NCBI RefSeq assembly: GCF_039541075.1
Contig: NZ_BAABFN010000006.1
Location: 124,001-188,000 of the forward strand
Source of the DNA: Compostibacter hankyongensis
Lineage (GTDB): Bacteria > Bacteroidota > Bacteroidia > Chitinophagales > Chitinophagaceae
Length of the DNA stretch: 64,000 nt
Direction: 5' to 3'
The translations under genes were made by a program, and so were the position numbers. How positions within the stretch are numbered: the first letter of the stretch is position 1; each line of letters begins with the position of its first letter. Below, in pieces: positions 37,001 through 44,917 of the stretch. The notes under the pieces are model-generated. The model saw only the letters and a program-made list of their open reading frames with translations. It was not told the DNA's origin and ran no database searches.

Positions 37001-40000
37001 CGCAGGGCTTCCAGCCAGTAGGTCATGTCTGCCGTCAGCTTCGGTGTGGTGAAGCTGGTTCCGGTAGCTACGGCGGTGCCGCCGCTGGCCTGTTCATACC
37101 ATTTATAGGTAATGCCGTCTGCGGGGTCTTTCACGCGGAGGGTGGCGGACTGGTCGTGACAGATCCGCACGTTTGCAGAGTCCGCAACAGGATCGGGCAC
37201 CGGCGCAGAAGCGTAGTACACATATATCTTGCCGCCGATGCTGACGTTCACGGCGCCGTGAGCGTAGATAGCCAGCTTATTGAAGTCCTTGGTGGCGGCA
37301 AAGCTCAGCTCTCCTGCATTGGCGCTGCCGGTCAGGAGGTGCAGTTTCACGAGGACGTTGTTGTCCAGATCCAGCTCGTCGTTATTATCCGCTGTGCCGT
37401 TGAAGGTACGTACGGAGATGTTTTCCAGCAGACCGAGGGACAGGGTGGTCGCTCCGCTGCCCAGCTTGATCCGTACGGTATCCCCGGCATGTATGGTGAA
37501 GGGGAAGCTCAGCTGCTGACCGTAGCGGCCCAGCACATTGGCGATCGGACGGATCTGGGAGAAGCTGTTGGCGTCGGCATCCACGGCGGCGTCACCGTCC
37601 GTGAGGTTACCCAGGCTGATGCCGGTGCTGTATTCTTCCTGCATGGTGGCCCAGTCGCAGGGCACTTCGCCCGGTGCGAGGAGCTGTACGCTCAGCTGGG
37701 TACGTGCGCCGGCGCAGCCGTTGCCGTTATCGCTCACCGCTTCCACGCTGAAGGTAGCGGGGGCGGTGATGGCGGGGGTAGTAAAGCTGATCTTGCCGCG
37801 GGCAGACGTGATCTCGTTGCCGGAGGCATCGTACCAGCGGTATTGTACGCCGGTTACAGGATTGCTTATGGTAAAGGTCGCGGTGTTACCGGACAGTACT
37901 TTTTGGGTCGTCGGGTCCACCTGCGGGGCATCCGGTTTCGGATTTACCGTTACCGGCACTTCCACGCGGCCGCCGGCAGCGCCGCAGTCGTTGGCGTTTA
38001 CGGCTTCCACCCAGTAGCTGGTGTTAGCGGTCGGCGCCGGTACGGGGCTGAAGCTGGTACCGGTAGCCAGGGCGGTGCCGCCGGTGGCCGAGCTGTACCA
38101 CGAATAGGTGACCCCGGTCTGCGGGTTCAGCAGGGTGAGCGTTACGTTTTCGCCCTCGCAAAGCGAGAGGGTACTGTTGGCGGGATCGATCACCGGTTTG
38201 GACGGCAGGGCATTTACCGTTACATCCACTTCGGTACGGCCGCCGTCATTGATACAGCCGCCCTTGGTATTTACCGCTTCTGCATAATACTTCTTCGTCC
38301 CTGCGGTATTTAGCACAGGCGTGGTAAAGGTAGCGCCGGTGCCGACCTTGGTACCGCCAGTGGGCGCATCGTACCAGTTATAGGTAACCCCGGTCTGCGG
38401 AGCCTGCAGTACCAGCACGGCTTTTTCGCCGGCGCAGACGGTCAGGTTGCTGTTGGCGCTGTCGATGACCGGAGCATCGGGCAGCGGGGTTACCGATACC
38501 TTCACCTGGGTGCGGTCGTCGGTGCTGGCGCATCCGTTGGTGTTGGTGGCTTCCACATAATAAGTGGAGTCGTGCTGCAGGGCCGAGGTCGTTACCGAAG
38601 CGCCCTGGTATACGGGGGCGCCGCCGGTGGCGGTGGTATACCATTTATAGATGACGCCGGTCTGCGGGTCCTTCACCTTCAGGGTGGCCGGGCTGCCGAA
38701 GCATACCGTCACCACGGCGGAATCCACTTCGGGCGCCTGGGGCAGGGCATTTACGATTACCTCAACTTTCACACGGCCGGCGGTATCGATACAGCCGGTA
38801 GTATTGTTCACGGCTTCCACCCAGTAGCTGCCGGCATCAGCTGCGGCGGGGCTGCTGATGGTATAGGTGCTGCCGTCGGGACTGCTGGTATTGGGCAGGG
38901 CAGTGCCGCCGGTTTCGGCGGTATACCATTTAAAGGTCACACCGGCCTGGGGGTTGGTCACTTTCAGGATGGCCGGAACACCTACGCAGGTGATGACGTT
39001 ATCCGAAGCTACGACGGGCTTGTCGGGCGCCGGATTCACTTTTACCTGCACTTCCTTGGCATTGCCCGGCGTGTTTTCGCAAACGCCCTCACCCTGTACG
39101 GTCACGTAGTAGGTGGTGGTGGCGCTGAGCTCGGGCGCATAGGTAGCGCCGGTAAATACTTTATGGGTCAGTTCTTTGTCGCTGTACCAGCTGAATACGG
39201 GGTTGGTGATGCCGGTGGCGCTGGCTTTCAGCGTGGCCTGTTCTCCGACGCAAAGGGCGGCGGGAGCATTGACGGTGATATCGTCGGCGGTAGCGCCCGG
39301 TTTCACATGTACGGTTACGGAAGCGCGGGTCGGGTTGGCGCAGCCGGTGGCACTGCGTACGGCTTCTACCCAGTAGGTAGCGTCGGCGCTCAGGGAATCG
39401 ACCGTGAAGGTCTTACCGCTGGCGTCGCTGTTGGCCAGCGGGGTGCCGCCGGTCTCCTGGTCATACCATTTATAGGATACGCCGGCAACCGGGTCTTTTA
39501 CCTGGAGCGTTACGCTTTCGTTCTGGCATACGGTAGTATCCGTATACGTTACTTCCGGATCCGGCACCTGTGCTTCGGCATAATAGATATGCAGCTTGCC
39601 GCCGATGCTCAGGCTCAGGGTGCCATGTGCGTAGAGCGCAAGACCGTTGAAGTCCTTGGTCGCTTTAAAGCTGATGATACCCGCATCGGAGCTGCTGGTC
39701 AGCAGGCGCAGCTTCACGAGCGTATTGTCATCCAGGTCAAGCTCATCGTTATTATCGGTTGTTCCGTTGAAGGTCCTCACGGAAATGCTCTGCAGCAGGC
39801 CGAGCGAGAGGGTGGTAGACCCGGTGCTCAGCTTGATGCGGATGGTATCTCCTGCCTTACCGGTGAAGGGGAAGGTCAGCTTCTGACCATAGCGGGCATT
39901 CAGCGCCGTCAGGATAGGACGGATATCGGAAGCCGTATTGGCATTGTCGTCTATCGCCTGCGCTCCGCTGGTCAGGTTGCCAAGGGCGATGCCGGTGAAG

Positions 40001-43000
40001 TATTCTTCTGCGGAGGTGGCCCAGCTGCAATGGCTGTTGCCGCCGCCGATCACTTCAAGCACCACGGTATCGCGGGTAGCGCTGGGACAGCCGTTGCCGT
40101 TGTCGCTCACCGCTTCCACGTAATAGGTAGCGTTGGCCGTGGGATTATTGATGGTAAAGGTAGTACCGCTGTGCACCAGGGTACCGCCGGTAGCTGCGTT
40201 GTACCAGTTGTATTTGATCCCCGTCTGCGGAGCCTGTACCGTAAAGGTGGCATCCGTACCGGCGGGAACGCTGAGGTTATGCGGGCTTACCTTCGGCTGA
40301 GCCGGCAGCGGATTGGCGGTTACGGTCACCTTTACGCGACCGCCGCCGTTCACACAGCCGCCGCCGTTGGCAGCCTCCAGGTAGAATACGGAGTCGGCCA
40401 TAACCGGTCCGGTGGTGATGCTGGCGCCGGTATGCAGCAGCACGCTGTCGGCGCTGTACCAGTTATAGGTGATACCGGCTTCGGCATTGGTCACAGAGAG
40501 GGTGGCGGAATCGCCGAGGCAGACAGCCACGTTGGCAGACGCCGGAACGGGGTCGGCAGGCGGGTTGGTTACGATCACGGTAACGGGCGTACGCACCGGG
40601 CTGGGACATCCGTCGCGTTCCACTTCCGCGTAGTAGACGGTATTAGCGCTCAGGTTCGGTGTTTCGAAGGTAAGGCTGTTCTGCTGCAGCGCTGTACCGC
40701 CGGTGGGCACATCGTACCAGTTGACGATATCGCCGGCAGCCGCGGTGACTTCGAGCGTGGCCTTCTCGCCTTTACATATGGTTACCGTATCTTCTCCGCC
40801 GGCGGGTACGGCCGGTGAGAAGTACTGCTCGGCGTAATAGAGATTGAGCGTCTTGGCTGCATTCAGCGTACCGCCGATGCTTACCAGGATACCGTCGTAA
40901 TCGGCATCGGCCGGCAGGACTACCGAGTAGCGGGAAGTGCCCGTCAGCAGGTTAACATCCAGGATCTGCGGGTTGTAGCTTTGGTTGGCGCTGCCCGGAG
41001 CGGGAGCATTGCCCTGATAGAGGCGGAAGCGGATATTGTCGTTCAGGCCGGCATCCAGGAGGCCGGTGGTTTCGCCGATGATGAGGCGGATGGAATCTCC
41101 TTTTATCCCGGCATGCTGGAAGCGCACCAGCTGTCCGATATATTGTCCATCAAGGAGAATGCCTGCACCGAGCAGCAACCGGATATCTGAAGCGGTGGTT
41201 TTGTCGTTATCCACAGCATTGCCGGCATTGTATACATTACCGATGCTCACGGTCAGGGCGCCGCCCGTGAAGACGGGGCTCGTCTGGGCGTCGGCCGCAT
41301 TACAGGGCAGGTTGGTACCCGGCGGGATCATCATCACCAGTACGCGGGTACGCGGGCTGGCGCAGCCGCCGGCGTTGACGGCTTCGAGGTAGTAAACCTG
41401 GTCGGCGGTCACTTCCGGCGTGGTGAAGTCGGCGCCGCTCACTCCTGCGGTAACAGGATTGCCGGCGGCGTCATACCATTTATAAGTATAGGCGGAGTTC
41501 GGACCGGCGATATGGAAAGTATAGGTATCGCCCTTGGTTACGCTCACCGTGTCGGCGGCCAATACATGCGGTGCGGCCGGAGCGGCCCCGACATGCAGCA
41601 CCACCTGGGTACGGCCCGGGCTTACGCAGCCTGCGGAGGCTACGGTTTCCACATACAGGTTCACGGTGCCGGTATCGGTTACGATATAACGGAGCGTATC
41701 GGTGCCGTTGTCGCGGATGAGGGCGCCGCCGGTGGCGGCATCATACCAGCGGTAGCCGGCGCTGTCGATGTTGGAAGAAGCGGTAAGCACCACGGTATCG
41801 CCGACACATACGTCCAGCGGGCCGGCGGGATCCACGGTAGGATCTTCCGGATTGGCTATGGTTACGGTCACCGGGGTACGCTGCGGATTTTCGCAGTCGA
41901 AGCGGGTGGCGCCAACATAATAGGTAGTCGTAGCCGTGAGGGCCGGCGTGGTAAAGGTAACGCCGGTATCGAGCGGCGGACCGCCTACGGCATCTTTGTA
42001 CCAGCTGATGGTAGCGCCGGGGATCGGGTTGACCGAGAGGGTCACGGAATCGCCCGGGCAGGTCGTATAAGCGGAGTCAACCGGCACCGGAGTAGGCGGG
42101 GCGGCCGAGGCCAGGTATACATTTAAGCTGGTCAGCGCAGTCAGGGCGCCGCCGAGGCTCACCAATACCCCGTCAAAGGACTTGGAAGCGGGCAGGGTAA
42201 CCCGGAACTTGTTGCCTCCGGCGAGCAGCGAAAGACGCACCAGGGAATTATCGAGGTTGATGTGGTCATCGTTGGCCGTAGTACCCCTGTAGGTTTCAAA
42301 GCGGATGTTCCCCAGGAGCTGGGCGTCGATCACGCCGCCCGGCACTTCGAGCACGAGGGACACGCTGTCGCCGGCAGCATACGTGTGCGGGAACTTCAGC
42401 AGCTGTCCGATATATCCTACGCCGACATTAGCCCGGATCGTGGAGGCGGTATTGTCATCCTCATCCACTGCGTTATCGGGGTTGGTCACGCCGCAGAGCA
42501 GACATATATTTATGGTTCCCGTGTATACAGGGCTCTGCTGCTGGTTGGCATAGCTGCAGGGCGTGTTCGGATTTGCGGAGCTGACCATCACCAGCAAGGG
42601 GCTACGCGGGCTGGCACAGCCGCCGGCATTGGTGGCTTCAAGCTCATAGGCATGGTCCGCAGTCAGCGCGGGCGTGGTGAAGGAGGTACCCGTACCGGCC
42701 AGGCTGCCGTCCGAAACGTCGTACCACTTGTAGGTGACGCCGGTCTCCGGATTGGCCACCTCGAAGGTCTGGGTGCTTCCCTCAAGTATGCTCACGGTAT
42801 CCGCAGGCGTAGCATGCGGGGCAACCGGTGCTTCGGTTATGTGGATTTTTACCCCTGTACGGGTGGCGCTCACGCAGCCTGCAGGGGCCACGGTTTCCGC
42901 AAACAGCGAATCGTCCCCGAGGCGGGTAGCGATATACTGCAGGGTATCGGTGCCGTTATCCCGGATGAGGGTGCCGCCGGTGGCGGCGCTGTACCAGCGG

Positions 43001-44463
43001 TAAGTAGCGCTATCAATATTGGAAGAAGCAGTAAGGGTGACGGTGTCGCCGAGACAAAGGTTAATGGGGCCGGCAGGATCGATGCCGGGCTGGCTGGCTT
43101 CTACTACATTTACCGTGAATTCGGTCCTGTCGGAGACCATACCAGGACAAGCCGTTCTTGCAGCTTCTACATAAAGCTTATGGCGACCAAGTCCCAGATC
43201 GCTTCCTTTAGCGGTATAGGACGTGCCGGTGGTAACGAGGGTGCCGCCGGTGGGAGCGTCATACCAGTTATAGGTATTGGCGGGGTCAGGATTCTGGATG
43301 TCCAGCTTTTGTTCCTGATCCAGGCAGATGCTTATGGAATCGCCTACCGTGCCGCCTATACTTATCTGCGGGCGGGCAGGTACAATTTTTACTTCAAAGA
43401 GGTTCAGCGAGGCAAATACGTCGGCCAGGCCGCCCAGCCGCAGCTGCACTTTGTTGAACACGGCATTTGGCGCAAACGAAATATAGGCTTTGTTCGAGGA
43501 TCCACTCAGCAGACGGAGCTTCAGCAGGCCGGAACCGCTGCCGATCACACCGGTGCTGGTATTGCCATTAAAGGTTTCGAGCTGGATGGAATTCAGCAGG
43601 TCGGCTTCCAGAAGCGTGCCGGGTACGGAAATCAGCATGCGTACGGAATCGCCCGGCTGGGAAAGCCCGGAGAAGATAACTGTTTCCTGGGTATAGGCGG
43701 CTACGCCGGCCTGTGCCAGAATCGTTGCGGAGGTACTTTCATTCCCATCTATGGCATTTTGCGGATTCGTTACGCTGCCGGTAAAGCCCGCTAAGTCTAC
43801 GCTTGGAATATATTTCCCTACGCCGGTCAGCAGATCGATAGGCGTAGCGCTGCAACCGGAGGCGGCTCCGGCTTTATTAAAGTAGGCGTGATAGAGATCG
43901 AGTGTAACCCCTACACCGAGGGTTGGCTTTACCAGAACACGTACCCCGTCATAGGATACACCTGGTGTAAACGTCACTTCTGTCTGGTTGGCTCCTCCAA
44001 GAAGGGTAAGCAGTGAATTACCGGTATATACAGTACCTACCGGATTACCGTTGAGCGTAGCCTGTATTTCCACGCCACCCAGCAGATCCAGGATGGATGC
44101 ACCAAGACCTATCTTCACCGTCACCGGATCAGTAGGGGCCGGCTTATCGGCACCTGTAAACTGAAGATTCTGCCAGGCCTGTATAAGCGCCAACGCTCCT
44201 ACATTGGCGCGGAGCGTAGAATGCCTGTTTATCGCATCGGAGAGGCTGTTCTTTGTAACAGACTCTGCGGGATTCTGCACCTCCGACAAGGTTACCAACA
44301 GCACCTGCTTATCGCTATGTTGCTCTGTATTGGCATATACCCGGTGGGTCTGTGCAAATACGCTGCTGTTCAGGAAAAGACATGCTATCGGCAGGAGAAA
44401 CAGATGCCATTTCGTGCTGTGGAGAACCCGCTTGAAAGAAGCAAGGGTAGATGTCGGTTTCAT
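31090..44463 (-). CDS. giant secreted Ig-repeat adhesin with CHU_C-type (T9SS type B) sorting domain
   Basis: A 4457-residue cell-surface protein. It has a signal peptide (ending near SVFAQ, residue 38), then two repeat classes: about 35 Ig-like units of 80-90 residues marked by xYxWYDAxTGGT or VFxWYSDxxLT, and seven interspersed jelly-roll-like modules of about 150 residues beginning near residues 40, 203, 634, 1051, 1478, 2269 and 3142. A fibronectin type III domain (about 4274-4357) and a CHU_C gliding-motility-associated C-terminal domain (about 4367-4456; FVPNAFTPNGDGNND, ending GSITLIR) follow. CHU_C domains direct type IX secretion and cell-surface attachment. It is the first gene of a unit with PorP/SprF and OmpA-like partners. 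Likely role: adhesion or gliding adhesin, an inference. Confidence 0.93.
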   Translation of the reverse strand: MKPTSTLASFKRVLHSTKWHLFLLPIACLFLNSSVFAQTHRVYANTEQHSDKQVLLVTLSEVQNPAESVTKNSLSDAINRHSTLRANVGALALIQAWQNLQFTGADKPAPTDPVTVKIGLGASILDLLGGVEIQATLNGNPVGTVYTGNSLLTLLGGANQTEVTFTPGVSYDGVRVLVKPTLGVGVTLDLYHAYFNKAGAASGCSATPIDLLTGVGKYIPSVDLAGFTGSVTNPQNAIDGNESTSATILAQAGVAAYTQETVIFSGLSQPGDSVRMLISVPGTLLEADLLNSIQLETFNGNTSTGVIGSGSGLLKLRLLSGSSNKAYISFAPNAVFNKVQLRLGGLADVFASLNLFEVKIVPARPQISIGGTVGDSISICLDQEQKLDIQNPDPANTYNWYDAPTGGTLVTTGTSYTAKGSDLGLGRHKLYVEAARTACPGMVSDRTEFTVNVVEASQPGIDPAGPINLCLGDTVTLTASSNIDSATYRWYSAATGGTLIRDNGTDTLQYIATRLGDDSLFAETVAPAGCVSATRTGVKIHITEAPVAPHATPADTVSILEGSTQTFEVANPETGVTYKWYDVSDGSLAGTGTSFTTPALTADHAYELEATNAGGCASPRSPLLVMVSSANPNTPCSYANQQQSPVYTGTINICLLCGVTNPDNAVDEDDNTASTIRANVGVGYIGQLLKFPHTYAAGDSVSLVLEVPGGVIDAQLLGNIRFETYRGTTANDDHINLDNSLVRLSLLAGGNKFRVTLPASKSFDGVLVSLGGALTALTSLNVYLASAAPPTPVPVDSAYTTCPGDSVTLSVNPIPGATISWYKDAVGGPPLDTGVTFTTPALTATTTYYVGATRFDCENPQRTPVTVTIANPEDPTVDPAGPLDVCVGDTVVLTASSNIDSAGYRWYDAATGGALIRDNGTDTLRYIVTDTGTVNLYVETVASAGCVSPGRTQVVLHVGAAPAAPHVLAADTVSVTKGDTYTFHIAGPNSAYTYKWYDAAGNPVTAGVSGADFTTPEVTADQVYYLEAVNAGGCASPRTRVLVMMIPPGTNLPCNAADAQTSPVFTGGALTVSIGNVYNAGNAVDNDKTTASDIRLLLGAGILLDGQYIGQLVRFQHAGIKGDSIRLIIGETTGLLDAGLNDNIRFRLYQGNAPAPGSANQSYNPQILDVNLLTGTSRYSVVLPADADYDGILVSIGGTLNAAKTLNLYYAEQYFSPAVPAGGEDTVTICKGEKATLEVTAAAGDIVNWYDVPTGGTALQQNSLTFETPNLSANTVYYAEVERDGCPSPVRTPVTVIVTNPPADPVPASANVAVCLGDSATLSVTNAEAGITYNWYSADSVLLHTGASITTGPVMADSVFYLEAANGGGCVNGGGRVKVTVTANPLPAQPKVSPHNLSVPAGTDATFTVQAPQTGIKYNWYNAATGGTLVHSGTTFTINNPTANATYYVEAVSDNGNGCPSATRDTVVLEVIGGGNSHCSWATSAEEYFTGIALGNLTSGAQAIDDNANTASDIRPILTALNARYGQKLTFPFTGKAGDTIRIKLSTGSTTLSLGLLQSISVRTFNGTTDNNDELDLDDNTLVKLRLLTSSSDAGIISFKATKDFNGLALYAHGTLSLSIGGKLHIYYAEAQVPDPEVTYTDTTVCQNESVTLQVKDPVAGVSYKWYDQETGGTPLANSDASGKTFTVDSLSADATYWVEAVRSATGCANPTRASVTVHVKPGATADDITVNAPAALCVGEQATLKASATGITNPVFSWYSDKELTHKVFTGATYAPELSATTTYYVTVQGEGVCENTPGNAKEVQVKVNPAPDKPVVASDNVITCVGVPAILKVTNPQAGVTFKWYTAETGGTALPNTSSPDGSTYTISSPAAADAGSYWVEAVNNTTGCIDTAGRVKVEVIVNALPQAPEVDSAVVTVCFGSPATLKVKDPQTGVIYKWYTTATGGAPVYQGASVTTSALQHDSTYYVEATNTNGCASTDDRTQVKVSVTPLPDAPVIDSANSNLTVCAGEKAVLVLQAPQTGVTYNWYDAPTGGTKVGTGATFTTPVLNTAGTKKYYAEAVNTKGGCINDGGRTEVDVTVNALPSKPVIDPANSTLSLCEGENVTLTLLNPQTGVTYSWYSSATGGTALATGTSFSPVPAPTANTSYWVEAVNANDCGAAGGRVEVPVTVNPKPDAPQVDPTTQKVLSGNTATFTISNPVTGVQYRWYDASGNEITSARGKISFTTPAITAPATFSVEAVSDNGNGCAGARTQLSVQLLAPGEVPCDWATMQEEYSTGISLGNLTDGDAAVDADANSFSQIRPIANVLGRYGQQLSFPFTIHAGDTVRIKLGSGATTLSLGLLENISVRTFNGTADNNDELDLDNNVLVKLHLLTGSANAGELSFAATKDFNKLAIYAHGAVNVSIGGKIYVYYASAPVPDPVADSANVRICHDQSATLRVKDPADGITYKWYEQASGGTAVATGTSFTTPKLTADMTYWLEALRGTCANPTRVPVKVTVDEGAMSSDITAKGDTLCAGESAALTASSTTVKNAVFSWYSDKDLQHKVHTGATYPVSPATTTTYYVTVQGTDNAGNIVCENKPENALSVTVKVNPKATAADITAPAPAPVCKGEDVTLSASSKIPDAVFSWYSDAALTQKVHTGATYTVTPTADVTYYVTVIGDGYCENAPNTGKAVKVTVNPSPARPTVESANVVTCNGEPAVLTVTNPQTGVDYKWYRNATGGAAIFTGASFEIAAPAAADAGEYWVEAVNSATGCINEGGRVKVTVTVNPKPAPPTVESAAIEICSGEKATLAISNPVTDGSVTYNWYDAATGGKIVYTGASVTTGALTKDSTYYVEAVNASGCGNGGGRTQVAVTVHPRPDAPVIDAAGSDLTVCVGQKATLVLQAPATGVIYNWYEQATGGTKVATGTSFTTPALTQPGVKKYYVEAVSTTGGCTNEGGRTVVNITVNALPAPPVIDPAASTLEICSDEKATLALKGPQSGVTYNWYASETGGTPIATGSTFTTAMGLTATTSFWVEAINDNDCGAAGGRVQVTVTVNPLPDAPAVTPTTASIPDGQTVTFQVLGTTPAGITYKWYDASGNEITAARGKSSYTTPALHSSTTYSVEAVNASGCSSQRVQLSVQILGSGEMPCSWATSEQEYSTGISLGNTNDGGLAVDNDGNTASDVRPIANVLGRYGQRLIFPFTVRKGDSVHIKLGTGSTTLSLGILNNVSVRTFNGTTDNNDETDLDDNALINLRLLTGGNGAGILSFVATKDFTSMAIYAHGAVNVAIGGKLHIYYSSALVPIPAKADVPDVTICHDQKATLEVKKPAAGVDYKWYDQASGGTLVGTGAKITTPDSLTASTTYWVEASRHDDGCANPTRVPVKVTVEDGAQASDIVAKGDTICAGESVTLTASSTTVTDSPVFTWYSDKDLKTKAHTGASFTLTPAATVTYYVTVQSASMCENKPANAKAVTVTVNPKATAADITVSAGDTLCIGESVTLTASSTKVKNGIFSWYTDSKLTHKVHTGASYTTSPTATTTYYVTVQGNGFCENAPDDAKSVKVTVNPKATAADIKLEGGGIICKGLKAVLGASSTTVSNPVFSWYTDKNLTHKVFTGATFETTPATTTTYYVTVQGDGFCENAVGDAASVTITVNPRATAGDISVSGNTDALCAGGKATLTASSTTVPNPVFSWYTDSKLTNKVFTGAAYTTGPLDKTTTFYVTVQGDGFCENAPDQAKAITVTVNPEGQPGDITVNGNSDPICAGEKATLTASSAKVPNAVFTWYSDSKLTHKVFTGATYTTGALDKTTTYYVAVQGDGFCENGADQAKAVTVTVNPHATAGDITVSGNDAAICAGTTATLMASSTTVPNPVFNWYTDSKLTDKVFTGATFEPTLDKTTTYYVTVQGDGFCENAPDQAKAVTVTVTPLPNPPVIDIAGSNLSICSGESATIKIRNPESGITYNWYDAPTGGTQVGTGVSLTTPALTATTDYYVEAVNAGGCGSATGRVKVTVKVNPLPAPPTIDVAASDLSVCTGQTATVKIKDPDADITYNWYITEKGGTPVATGTSFTTPVLTKDATYYVEAVNKNGCGSSDNRAAVTVKVSEVPDAPVIDADASDLTVCKGMTATLKIKDAEADVVYDWYDAPTGGNKVGSGSSFTTPSLSVSTDYYVEATNKNGCGSGTARTKVTVNVVEAPAAPKVDVTTDNICPGTPATLKASSDDPGVIFKWYTQASGGDAVFTGAEFTTPGLDATTDYYVEAVSGDGGCSSTTRTQATVHVRTQLPAPVIRTDKKTGTSITFAWNAVAGAEGYQVTVSKDGGTTFGDTLSVDGTTYTVDELEPTQKVTIKVRAIGETECENSAWSEPYTDGSDNPLGDEIFVPNAFTPNGDGNNDILLVYGNTITSMRLVVYNQWGQKVFESRDQKTGWDGTMNGRKQPVGVYVYYLEATLQDGKKVEKKGSITLIR
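32750..34150 (-). repeat. in-frame tandem Ig-unit repeats inside the adhesin gene
   Basis: The landmark CCCTGTACCG (plus-strand spelling; CTCTGTACCG in the last copy) occurs at 32768, 33038, 33311, 33584, 33851 and 34118, giving periods of 270, 273, 273, 267 and 267 bases, all multiples of three. These encode six consecutive units of the VFxWYxDxxLTxKVxTG subtype, close in DNA sequence as well as protein. This is a tandem expansion that could change copy number by slippage or recombination. Confidence 0.85.
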
Positions 44464-44606
44464 AGGCTAGCCCTTTACAGGAGATAGTTTTATAATTTTT
44501 TTGAGGTACTGTTTCAGCATGCGGCAAATAGGCGAACGGGTTAGCTGCCGTTCATACGCTGTTCATAGTTGCCACACGCCATACGACTACACATTACATA
44601 CCGTAA

Positions 44607-44614
44607 CAAAGATA
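44607..44614 (-). promoter_or_regulatory. -7 box upstream of the adhesin operon
   Basis: On the minus strand TATCTTTG matches TAnnTTTG. It lies about 145 bases upstream of the adhesin start and predicts a long leader. No clear -33 TTTG was found at the right distance. Confidence 0.4.
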
Positions 44615-44804
44615 TCGTTACACAAGGGGCACAGCCTGTTCAGTTTATTCAGGATTGTGAACGTGCGTACCGTTTTTGAAGGGACTATAGTCTACCGGCA
44701 TGGCCGCTGAGACGGCATGAGATGCAAACGGGCGCCCTGTTCAGATTTCCGGCTCATGTGTTCCGGACCGGTGAGCTTCATTCAACGCCCGCAGCTGAAG
44801 CCGG

Positions 44805-44845
44805 GCCTTGCCGGCGGCATCCCCCGCCGGCAAGGCAGCTTTTTG
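44805..44845 (+). terminator. strong hairpin followed by T-run, plus-strand orientation
   Basis: GCCTTGCCGGCGG (44805-44817) pairs perfectly with CCGCCGGCAAGGC (44824-44836) over 13 bases with a six-base loop, then AGCTTTTTG. The T-run follows on the plus strand only. No plus-strand gene is annotated upstream. On the minus strand it lies about 80 bases past the NACHT stop but lacks a T-run there, so it may serve that gene less well. Confidence 0.65.
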
Positions 44846-44917
44846 CCCAAAGGACAGCAGTGCGGAAGGATTTCCTCACCGGCCATTGTGAAATATCCGT
44901 AAACGTTAGGTAAGGAC

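Larger units (their letters stand above)
44464..44917. other. 454-base gap between NACHT gene and adhesin
   Basis: On the minus strand this is the leader region of the adhesin gene. TATCTTTG (44614-44607, minus) is a good -7 box about 145 bases before the adhesin ATG. A strong hairpin lies at 44805-44836. Open frames of 60-70 codons on the plus strand (44501-44710, 44717-44902) have no recognisable product and are not called. The length suggests a long regulated 5' leader or a small RNA. Confidence 0.5.

Noticed and set aside
31654..38313. 2219-codon open frame on the plus strand
   Set aside because: It is the exact antisense of the repeat-rich adhesin gene. High GC and repeated codons keep the opposite frame open; the translation is a Gly/His/Arg/Tyr-rich mirror of the Ig repeats with no signal, domain or start context. 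The same applies to the frames at 38572-40818 and 42262-43794.
44501..44902. Small plus-strand open frames between the NACHT and adhesin genes
   Set aside because: They have no recognisable product or ribosome context, and one runs through the strong hairpin.
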